A stretch of DNA of 64,000 nt from Alentia gelatinosa (lineage: Eukaryota; Annelida; Polychaeta; Phyllodocida; Polynoidae). The DNA lies in contig OX465579.1 in assembly GCA_950022655.1 (NCBI GenBank), forward strand, positions 78,131,193 through 78,195,192, read 5' to 3'. This document shows positions 49,801-61,800 of this stretch, piece by piece. Every line of letters starts with the position of its first letter. The first letter of the stretch is position 1. Both the position numbers and the translations under genes were made by a program. The notes under the pieces were generated by a model. That model made no database searches. It saw only the letters and a list, made by a program, of their open reading frames with translations, and was not told where the DNA came from.

Positions 49801-52800
49801 CCATCTCTGACAGTTATTCATTTTAATTAGATCATATGCGTTTTCTACATGCTTGAACCCCCAAAGTTCTTTAGATGACAATTTTGTAGTGGCTCCTATA
49901 GTACCATCAAATTGTTCTTTGCAGTTTGTATATACTAAGCAAAACAAAAATATTATCATAATTACAATAAGATTATTTCCTGTCCACAATGTAAAAAGTG
50001 TTCATAGATCAATACTGAAGGTTCCATTTAATTACTTTTCACAAAAATATATGTTCCACTGAATGAGTTGAAAGATCAAGTCAATAATCAGTATGTTGAT
50101 TTTTGTTAAAAGTCTCCTTCACCAGCTGTGGACTGCCTCCGTGATTCATCTGATGCTATTACCATCAAGTCTGCTGCAAATATAGACTACTCCACGGGCA
50201 ATATTTTCCTTAATCCGGTAAGATGCCCTTCGTCTACAAAATAATAAAGATTTCAAAATAACAGTGTTTGAAATCAAATCTATTTATAAAACACAAACAT
50301 CATATTATTATATACCTGTGTTAGTATATCCTACACATACGGCCCGCTCCTACCCATGTCGTATTTATATCTGTATGACACCTAGGTGACCTATGGGTTA
50401 CCTATGTGGCATATAGGCCATGTAAAGTAAATATTTTAAAGTAAATAATAATATGAAAACAGGTATACTGTGTCTGTACGTGATAAATACTTGGTAAAAT
50501 TGACGATAAAATGAACCTCTGCCTTTGGTATTGGTTTGTTTTATTGTAAATTTTACCGCCTATTTATCACATACAGGATGTACACCCTTGCAGGGTTTTT
50601 TCTATCTTTGATGATTTTTCTCAAAGTTGCTTTTCTCAGTGAGTCATTCAATCGAGCAAGTCCTGCTTTGCATAGTTGAACACTGTGTCATTATAGCTAT
50701 TGTCAAAAAGCTTACATTGTTCACAATATCTCTTCTGATTTCAGCCATCTTTAGGACTTGGTTCTGACATGTCTGGAGAATACACTGATGGAAAGATAAC
50801 ATGCCATTTCTCATACATCAAGAGCAAGAATCTACAAAAACTGGTCAGTTCTAAACATCCCAGTAATGTTGGTGATGAAGACCTTCTTGCTGATTTCCTG
50901 AATGTGAAATATTACCTGCTGGTTGCAAAGGGAGAAGTCACTGAAGAGGGTATGTTCAGCGAATAGACTTGATAGTTGATGATTTGTATTGATATAGGTT
51001 AATTTCTCAAATTTGCATATACATGGCCCAAGATGTATGCATTTAAGACCAAAACAAAATGACTTTCAATACATTGCTGCAATAAAAACAGCTTTGGATT
51101 CAATTGCAATCTAAGCCTCTTCGGGAATAGTATTTGGTACTGCCAAAAAAGGCATTTGCAGACATTACTAAAATGTCTTCCATTTACAAATTCTGTATGT
51201 GTTCTTGTTTGATAGGAAATCCTACATACCATGGTCCTAACAAGGTGGTGAATCCCAAGCTGGTTAACTTTACTGCACAAGCAAGTGAAGCGGGGATTAT
51301 CAAGGCTCATTTCAAAGCTACAGAGGTCAATGTACCCAGATCTGTGAGTATGTTGGACCAGAGATTTTGATATCAGAGCCCAAATTACTAGAACCTTATT
51401 TTTGCCTTCCTGCAGGACTCCCACCAAAACATTCACAAAAACTCAATGGGAATCTGCTAGTTACACCCTTTACTAGTGATGGTATACAAGGCACACCTAA
51501 ACTCCTTCTCATCTTCCTTATGATAGTATTTAGTTTGACAATATCATGAATGAAAGTCAATACAATTGGAGCCATTCAGAAGTTCATAATTATAATCTAA
51601 TGTAGAGGCCCATTTCGCAGGGAGCAGATATCATGATAAATTCATTCTTATGGCATTCAGAACTCCTTTTCTCTTATTTTTACAGACAATTTGCCAGGAT
51701 GAAAACAACTGTTTCCGCTACCCTGATAACTGCGCTGATAATGACTGTGAATATTTGGCTGGATGGAAAGTAGAAGGTGATTATGTCCGTTTCAGTGTAT
51801 CAGGTGCAGTTACTGACACTCAGAAATATTTAGCTGTTGGATTTTCTACAACAGGCACAATGGTGAGTTTGCCCACATTTTCTACACTGACATATCTCTG
51901 CCCTAAAATGATGCTGCAGTGTTAGATCCATCTCTGACAGTTATTCATTTTAATTAGATCATATGTGTTTTCTACATGCTTGAACCCCCAAAGGTCTTTA
52001 GATGACAATTTTGTAGTGGCTCCTATAGTACCATCAAATTGTTCTTTGCAGTTTGTATATACTAAGCAAAACAAAAATATTATCATAATTACAATAAGAT
52101 TATTTCCTGTCCACAATGTGAAAAGTGTTCATAGATCAATACTGAAGGTTCCATTTAATTACTTTTCACAAAAATATATGTTCCACTGAATGAGTTGAAA
52201 GATCAAGTCAATAATCAGTATGTTGATTTTTGTTAAAAGTCTCCTTCACCAGCTGTGGACTGCCTCCGTGATTCATCTGATGCTATTACCATCAAGTCTG
52301 CTGCAAATATAGACTACTCCACTGGCAATATTTTCCTTAATCCGGTAAGATGCCCTTCATCTACAAAATAATAAAGATTTCAAAATAACAGTGTTTGAAA
52401 TCAAATCTATTTATAAAACACAAACATCATATTATTATATACCTGTGTTAGTATATCCTACACATACGGCCCGCTCCTACCCATGTCGTATTTATATCTG
52501 TATGACACCTAGGTGACCTACGGGTTACCTATGTGGCATATAGGCCATGTAAAGTAAATATTTTAAAGTAAATAATAATATGAAAACAGGTATACTGTGT
52601 CTGTACGTGATAAATACTTGGTAAAATTGACGATAAAATGAACCTCTGCCTTTGGTATTGGTTTGTTTTATTGTAAATTTTACCGCCTATTTATCACATA
52701 CAGGATGTACACCCTTGCAGGGTTTTTTCTATCTTTGATGATTTTTCTCAAAGTTGCTTTTCTCAGTGAGTCATTCAATCGAGCAAGTCCTGCTTTGCAT

Positions 52801-55800
52801 AGTTGAACACTGTGTCATTATAGCTATTGTCAAAAAGCTTACATTGTTCACAATATCTCTTCTGATTTCAGCCATCTTTAGGACTTGGTTCTGACATGTC
52901 TGGAGAATACACTGATGGAAAGATAACATGCCATTTCTCATACATCAAGAGCAAGAATCTACAAAAACTGGTCAGTTCTAAACATCCCAGTAATGTTGGT
53001 GATGAAGACCTTCTTGCTGATTTCCTGAATGTGAAATATTACCTGCTGGTTGCAAAGGGAGAAGTCACTGAAGAGGGTATGTTCAGCGAATAGACTTGAT
53101 AGTTGATGATTTGTATTGATATAGGTTAATTTCTCAAATTTGCATATACATGGCCCAAGATGTATGCATTTAAGACCAAAACAAAATGACTTTCAATACA
53201 TTGCTGCAATAAAAACAGCTTTGGATTCAATTGCAATCTAAGCCTCTTCGGGAATAGTATTTGGTACTGCCAAAAAAGGCATTTGCAGACATTACTAAAA
53301 TGTCTTCCATTTACAAATTCTGTATGTGTTCTTGTTTGATAGGAAATCCTACATACCATGGTCCTAACAAGGTGGTGAATCCCAAGCTGGTTAACTTTAC
53401 TGCACAAGCAAGTGAAGCGGGGATTATCAAGGCTCATTTCAAAGCTACAGAGGTCAATGTACCCAGATCTGTGAGTATGTTGGACCAGAGATTTTGATAT
53501 CAGAGCCCAAATTACTAGAACCTTATTTTTGCCTTCCTGCAGGACTCCCACCAAAACATTCAAAAAAACTCAATGGGAATCTGCTAGTTACACCCTTTAC
53601 TAGTGATGGTATACAAGGCACACCTAAACTGCTTCTCATCTTCCTTATGATAGTATTTAGTTTGACAATATCATGAATGAAAGTCAATACAATTGGAGCC
53701 ATTCAGAAGTTCATAATTATAATCTAATGTAGAGGCCCATTTCGCAGGGAGCAGATATCATGATAAATTCATTCTTATGGCATTCAGAACTCCTTTTCTC
53801 TTATTTTTACAGACAATTTGCCAGGATGAAAACAACTGTTTCCGCTACCCTGATAACTGCGCTGATAATGACTGTGAATATTTGGCTGGATGGAAAGTAG
53901 AAGGTGATTATGTCCGTTTCAGTGTATCAGGTGCAGTTACTGACACTCAGAAATATTTAGCTGTTGGATTTTCTACAACAGGCACAATGGTGAGTTTGCC
54001 CACATTTTCTACACTGACATATCTCTGCCCTAAAATGATGCTGCAGTGTTAGATCCATCTCTGACAGTTATTCATTTGAATTAGATCATATGTGTTTTCT
54101 ACATGCTTGAACCCCCAAAGGTCTTTAGATGACAATTTTGTAGTGGCTCCTATAGTACCATCAAATTGTTCTTTGCAGTTTGTATATACTAAGCAAAACA
54201 AAAATATTATCATAATTACAATAAGATTATTTCCTGTCCACAATGTGAAAAGTGTTCATAGATCAATACTGAAGGTTCCATTTAATTACTTTTCACAAAA
54301 ATATATGTTCCACTGAATGAGTTGAAAGATCAAGTCAATAATCAGTATGTTGATTTTTGTTAAAAGTCTCCTTCACCAGCTGTGGACTGCCTCCGTGATT
54401 CATCTGATGCTATTACCATCAAGTCTGCTGCAAATATAGACTACTCCACTGGCAATATTTTCCTTAATCCGGTAAGATGCCCTTCATCTACAAAATAATA
54501 AAGATTTCAAAATAACAGTGTTTGAAATCAAATCTATTTATAAAACACAAACATCATATTATTATATACCTGTGTTAGTATATCCTACACATACGGCCCG
54601 CTCCTACCCATGTCGTATTTATATCTGTATGACACCTAGGTGACCTATGGGTTACCTATGTGGCATATAGGCCATGTAAAGTAAATATTTTAAAGTAAAT
54701 AATAATATGAAAACAGGTATACTGTGTCTGTACGTGATAAATACTTGGTAAAATTGACGATAAAATGAACCTCTGCCTTTGGTATTGGTTTGTTTTATTG
54801 TAAATTTTACCGCCTATTTATCACATACAGGATGTACACCCTTGCAGGGTTTTTTCTATCTTTGATGATTTTTCTCAAAGTTGCTTTTCTCAGTGAGTCA
54901 TTCAATCGAGCAAGTCCTGCTTTGCATAGTTGAACACTGTGTCATTATAGCTATTGTCAAAAAGCTTACATTGTTCACAATATCTTTTCTGATTTCAGCC
55001 ATCTTTAGGACTTGGTTCTGACATGTCTGGAGAATACACTGATGGAAAGATAACATGCCATTTCTCATACATCAAGAGCAAGAATCTACAAAAACTGGTC
55101 AGTTCTAAACATCCCAGTAATGTTGGTGATGAAGACCTTCTTGCTGATTTCCTGAATGTGAAATATTACCTGCTGGTTGCAAAGGGAGAAGTCACTGAAG
55201 AGGGTATGTTCAGCGAATAGACTTGATAGTTGATGATTTGTATTGATATAGGTTAATTTCTCAAATTTGCATATACATGGCCCAAGATGTATGCATTTAA
55301 GACCAAAACAAAATGACTTTCAATACATTGCTGCAATAAAAACAGCTTTGGATTCAGTTGCAATCTAAGCCTCTTCGGGAATAGTATTTGGTACTGCCAA
55401 ATAAGGCATTTGCAGACAATACTAAAATGTCTTCCATTTACAAATTCTGTATGTGTTCTTGTTTGATAGGAAATCCTACATACCATGGTCCTAACAAGGT
55501 GGTGAATCCCAAGCTGGTTAACTTTACTGCACAAGCAAGTGAAGTGGGGATTATCAAGGCTCATTTCAAAGCTACAGAGGTCAATGTACCCAGATCTGTG
55601 AGTATGTTGGACCAGAGATTTTGATATCAGAGCCCAAATTACTAGAACCTTATTTTTGCCTTCCTGCAGGACTCCCACCAAAACATTCAAAAAAACTCAA
55701 TGGGAATCTGCTAGTTACACCCTTTACTAGTGATGGTATACAAGGCACACCTAAACTCCTTCTCATCTTCCTTATGATAGTATTTAGTTTGACAATATCA

Positions 55801-58800
55801 TGAATGAAAGTCAATACAATTGGAGCCATTCAGAAGTTCATAATTATAATCTAATGTAGAGGCCCATTTCGCAGGGAGCAGATATCATGATAAATTCATT
55901 CTTATGGCATTCAGAACTCCTTTTCTCTTATTTTTACAGACAATTTGCCAGGATGAAAACAACTGTTTCCGCTACCCTGATAACTGCGCTGATAATGACT
56001 GTGAATATTTGGCTGGATGGAAAGTAGAAGGTGATTATGTCCGTTTCAGTGTATCAGGTGCAGTTACTGACACTCAGAAATATTTAGCTGTTGGATTTTC
56101 TACAACAGGCACAATGGTGAGTTTGCCCACATTTTCTACACTGACATATCTCTGCCCTAAAATGATGCTGCAGTGTTAGATCCATCTCTGACAGTTATTC
56201 ATTTGAATTAGATCATATGTGTTTTCTACATGCTTGAACCCCCAAAGTTCTTTAGATGACAATTTTGTAGTGGCTCCTATAGTACCATCAAATTGTTCTT
56301 TGCAGTTTGTATATACTAGTTAAGCAAAACAAAAATATTATCATAATTACAATAAGATTATTTCCTGTCCACAATGTGAAAAGTGTTCATAGATCAATAC
56401 TGAGGGTTCCATTTAATTACTTTTCACAAAAATATATGTTTCACTGAATGAGTTGAAAGATCAAGTCAATAATCAGTATGTTGATTTTTGTTAAAAGTCT
56501 CCTTCACCAGCTGTGGACTGCCTCCGTGATTCATCTGATGCTATTACCATCAAGTCTGCTGCAAATATAGACTACTCCACTGGCAATATTTTCCTTAATC
56601 CGGTAAGATGCCCTTCATCTACAAAGTAATAAAGATTTCAAAATAACAGTGTTTGAAATCAAATCTATTTATAAAACACAAACATCATATTATTATATAC
56701 CTGTGTTAGTATATCCTACACATACGGCCCGCTCCTACCCATGTCGTATTTATATCTGTATGACACCTAGGTGACCTACGGGTTATCTATGTGGCATATA
56801 GGCCATGTAAAGTAAATATTTTAAAGTAAATAATAATATGAAAACAGGTATACTGTGTCTGTACGTGATAAATACTTGGTAAAATTGACGATAAAATGAA
56901 CCTCTGCCTTTGGTATTGGTTTGTTTTATTGTAAATTTTACTGCCTATTTATCACATACAGGATGTACACCCTTGCAGGGTTTTTTCTATCTTTGATAAG
57001 TTTCTCAAAGTTGCTTTTCTCAGTGAGTCATTCAATCAAACAAGTCCTGCTTTGCATAGTTGAACACTGTGTCATTGTTCCCAACTCGTTGGGTTTAATG
57101 TGCGCGGGAGGGATTTCTCCACTCTCCCCCCACCGAACACTCTCCATACACCGGACTTCCCCACGTGACTACCTCTCCACCACGTGACTCGCCGCAAAAC
57201 CAACGGACTCGGGAAATATTACTCCTCCCGTCTTCTCCAATTATCTCCGGACTTACCAAACACCCTACATCCAACATGGGTAAACAGAAGTCTACTAGCC
57301 CCAAGAACACCCGGGCGGTTAAAAGGAGGAAGACGGCCTCGGCTCTCGACGAGGATTCCGGAGTGGAGGCACGAGTTGCTCGCATGGAGGTGGGTGTACA
57401 GTCCATCCTCCATCACCTAGGACTGTCCGTTGGGGGTCACTCGGTCACTGGGTCAACGGGCCCCGCAGCCGCCGCATCTCGCCCGGGGTCGCCCCCCGTC
57501 ACGACCACCGCCCTGGCCTCGGTCGGTCAGCAACACCCCGCCACGAATGAGGTCAACGGGCCTAGATTAGCTCCACGACCTGAACATCAACAAACAACCG
57601 CTGCGGACCACGCCCCCCGCACGATCGCCGAGCCGGCCCTCGGTCACTACCACCACTGGGCACACAACACAACCGAGGACCAGGTTCAACGACTCCTCCG
57701 TCAGCAACACTTCCATCAACAAGGTAATAACCGCACTTTCCTACATGAATTCATTACTAGAGGGAGGAAGCACGAATGAACCTCCCTCGGCACACTCACT
57801 ATGGGCGAGTACTTCTTCGGTTTCCTCCGTCTGTTAGACGACCCCGACACAACTCCGGCGGACCGCCCTTATATGAATGCCCACCTCCGAGACATCGCGG
57901 AGGATGCAAAGGACTTCGCATGGGCCGGCGTCCGGAGCTTCTCGGAGGAGGTACTCGCTCAAATCGCGGAACGCAGACTCCGGTGGGCGGACGAGGTCCG
58001 GATCCAGATAATGAGGGTTGGCATCGCACGAGTAGCTACCGCCCGCCTCGATTCCGGATCCTCCCATAACCCGTCAAGGCGTCCTAAACCAACCGAGGTC
58101 CCCGACACCCCCTGCCCGGCATATAACGCCGAGGCCGGGTGCCCTAAAACCGAGGGCCACGTCATCGCAGGAAAACCCGTCGGGCACTTCTGCAAAAACG
58201 ACCTCGGCCTCGTACACCGCCACGCCGAGGCCGCCTGCAGAATAAAAGCCCGCGCCGAGGCCGACCCCGCGTCCTTTCGGAAGTAGGCCAGGAACCCCTG
58301 GCCGAAAACCGGAAGTCCGCACCGCCCCTCCGCCCGAGGGATTCACGATCATCGCCACGCCCAACGACAATTCGCCCGCCCGCCAAGCACCCGATAACGC
58401 CCACGACACCACACGGGCAACACCCACTCCTAGGCATGACCACGCCCCCTCGCCTACAACCTCGACGGCCACCGCCCCCCTCGCACCGGAGGTCCCCGAT
58501 AGCACATCCGGACCCCGCACCGCCCCGGATAACCCCGCAGAACTCACATCCCTAGCCGAGGACGGCACCCTAGTAGCCCCCCCGGCACGGAAGGAACTCG
58601 TCCCGAGAACACCCGGAGTTTACTCAAAGACCCTCGCTAAATTCTGGCCCACGCCAGACCCTGAACTTCGCCAAGGCAACGAACTTTACTACCACGCGTA
58701 CGAACAAACTCGTGCCACCTGCCTGCCGAATAGACTCGGGGCGAGGATCTCGCTCCCCTCTGACCTCCATATCCATGTCTGGAGGGAACGCCTCGCCGAC

Positions 58801-61800
58801 TACCACGACTTAGCGGTATGCGACTACCTCGAGTTCGGTTGGCCAATAGGCTTCCTCGGGGACAAACCCCCCACCCCGAACGCCCAGAACCACACCTCCG
58901 CCCTCGCCAACATCGCCCAAATCGACGCATTCATCGAAACCGAACTCGCCCACGGGGCCCTCCTCGGCCCCTTCATACGCCCTCCCTTCGTGCCCTGGTC
59001 GCACACATCACCCCTGCTGACCAGGGACAAGAAGGACTCCTCAACCAGGCGAGTCATCATCGACCTCTCGTTCCCTCAGAACGAGAGTGTAAACGCCTAC
59101 ACACTACCCAACGTGAGGGAGGGTGTCCTCGTCAAATACACCCTCCCATCCATCAACGACCTCAAAACCCTCGGCAGGGGCGCGCTCGTCTGGAAGGCTG
59201 ACCTCTCCTGAGCTTACAGACAGCTCCGGATCGACCCCCTCGACCTTCCATTACTAGGATTCCGGCACCGGAACGAGTTCTACCTCGACATCTGCCCTAG
59301 CTTCGGGGCCAGACTCTCCGGCGCTGCCTGCCAGAGATTCACCAACGCAATGGTCTACCTACACAGGTCGGAGGGGGCGTGGTCCCTCGCCTACCTAGAC
59401 GATTTCGCGGGGGCCGAGGCCACCAGCGCTGAGGCCGACGCCACTTACCGTGAATTCATCTCCCTCGCCGACGATCTGGGAGTTAAACTCGCTCCAAAGA
59501 AGTGCCAGCCCCCCACCACCCAAATGGAATGGCTGGGCTATGAAATAGACACTGAGGCCATGACTATCGCGATTCCTCAGGAGAAAATGACCGACCTTGC
59601 GGAACGCTTGGCCTCGTGGCTCACACGCCAAACTGCTACGAGGTCAGAGCTCCGGTCCATTGTCGGCCGCCTCGTCTACGTAGCTCAATGCGTCCCTCAC
59701 GCCAGGCGGTTCACGAACCGCCTCATCGCCCTCATGAAAACCGCTCAAGCCTCGGGCCATGTCCACCTCACCACCGAGGCCCGTCTCGACCTCCCCTGGT
59801 TCCGCCAGTACGCCCACGCCTCCAACGGCGTCGCCATATACGCCCCCTCCAGGAACCGCATACATGTCACTAACGCCCTCGCCACCTCCGCGGTGGCAGT
59901 CGCATTTCTCAATCGCCCCGGAGGCCCTCACCGAGGCCACCGGAGCGACGGCGCGACCCCAACTCCTGGCCGCCCTCGTAGTTCTAGCGGCCGCCACTTT
60001 CGCTCCCCTCGTCCCTCGGGGCTCGGAGATCGTCGTCTCGACCACACACGCGACGGTGGCGGCAGATCTCCAAAAGGGCGCCGGAAGAGACCCCGTCACG
60101 GCCGCCTGCGGTTGTGCCAAACGACATATACCCTCGTCGCCCGCCAGGCGCGGGCCTCTCTCCAAGCCTCGGTCGCCCCCTCGACCTCCTTCAACAGGAC
60201 CAGACAGGCCCGCCTCTACCTCACCTTCTGCGTGGACAATGCAGTTCCTCATCTCTCACCCTCGCCCGCGCAGGTCGCCCTCTTTTGCCAATACCTGGCA
60301 AACTGCCTCCCGGCCCCGGCCTCGCGCAGGAACTACGCCTCTGGCGCGAGAGCCTGGGTCGGCCTCGCGGGAGGGGACACTTCCTCCTTCTCGTCTCCCC
60401 TCGCCCTCGCAGTGGCAAAGGGAGCGGACAACCTCTCCGCGCACGTCCCTTCCTGTGCGCCTCCGCTCCTCCCGGCCGACATCCTCGGGATCTCGGCCTA
60501 CCTCGACAGAGCGAGATCTCCTGGACTCGCTCTGAAGGCGGCCCTCCTCCTCGGATATTTCGCCCTCCTCAGGGCCTCCAACATGGTGCCCACGAAGGGA
60601 CCAGGAAGACCGGGGCACCACGCCCTCAGGCAGGAGGACGTCGTTTCCTCCCCCACAGGTCTCATTGTTCTCGTACACTCCACCAAGACGAGGACCTCCT
60701 CGGAGCCTCCGCTACCTCTAGCGGTCCCCGAGGTCCGAGGCTCCCCAGCTTGCCCGAAATCAGCGTGGCTCGCCTACACACACGCCTTTCCTGCGCCGCC
60801 GACGTCTTTCGCCTTCTTGGACCCCTCCGGCGTGCCTCTCACCGCCCAGGGCCTCACCTCTGTCCTCCGAGCTGCCCTGGCCTCCTTCTCCTCACCCAGG
60901 GCAACCTCGGCCTCCCTCCACTCTCTCCGGAGAGGAGGCGCTCAACAAGCTGCTCTCCACGGAGCTTCGGACGAGGCCCTCCTACACCATGGAACCTGGA
61001 CTAGTGTCACCTCCCTTAGGGCTTACGTCCCAGCCGACCCCTCCAAGGAAGTGGCCTTGGCCTTGACCTCGGCCTTTGGCATTTCTTATAGTTAAAGACA
61101 CTCTACACCTCAACTATACACCTCCTTACTCAATAAACGTCTCATTTCCAAATCCCTCTTTGCGTCATCATTGTTCCCAACTCGTTGGGTTTAATGTGCG
61201 CGGGAGGGATTTCTCCACTCTCCCCCCACCGAACACTCTCCATACACCAGACTTCCCCACGTGACTACCTCTCTACCACGTGACTTGCCGCAAAACCAAC
61301 GGACTTGGGAAATATTACCTCCCACCCACCCCACAAAAACTTTAAACTCTTCTCCCTCCCTCATCCTTCACTCGAGGCTTTCTTATAGTTAAAGACACTC
61401 TACACCTCAACTATACACCTCCTTACTCAATAAACGTCTCATTTCCAAATCCCTCTTTGCGTCATCATTATAGCTATTGTCAAAAAGCTTACATTGTTCA
61501 CAATATCTCTTCTGATTTCAGCCATCTTTAGGACTTGATTCTGACATGTCTGGAGAATACACTGATGGAAAGATCACATGCCATTTCTCATACATCAAGA
61601 GCAAGAATCTACAAAAACTGGTCAGTTCTAAACATCCCAGTAATGTTGGTGATGAAGACCTTCTTGCTGATTTCCTGAATGTGAAATATTACCTGCTGGT
61701 TGCAAAGGGAGAAGTCACTGAAGAGGGTATGTTCAGCGAATAGACTTGATAGTTGATGATTTGTATTGATATAGGTTAATTTCTCAAATTTGCATATACA

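Larger units (their letters stand above)
57076..61468 (+). mobile_element. Ngaro-like tyrosine-recombinase retrotransposon (DIRS order)
   Basis: 4393 bp, GC-rich against an AT-rich host. Structure: direct repeat A1, gag, pol (RT, RNase H, tyrosine recombinase), then B1-A2-spacer-B2. Split direct repeats of this layout and a tyrosine recombinase instead of an integrase define Ngaro-type DIRS elements. The host reads TGTGTCAT|TATAGC; the element lies exactly between, and no base is duplicated, as expected for recombinase-mediated insertion. The length deduced from unit spacing (6523 minus 2127, corrected for a +4 and a -1 indel) is also 4393. Two stops and a frame slip make this copy non-autonomous. 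Confidence 0.9.

Noticed and set aside
45305..55597. Assembly duplication artefact as the sole cause of the DOMON array
   Set aside because: Units carry ordered private differences, a private retrotransposon and residue changes, so at least several are real. Exact copy number still needs long reads.
57095..60686. Many long overlapping frames on both strands of the GC-rich insert
   Set aside because: The high GC content removes stop codons. Only the frames with gag zinc-finger, RT and recombinase motifs are consistent with a protein.
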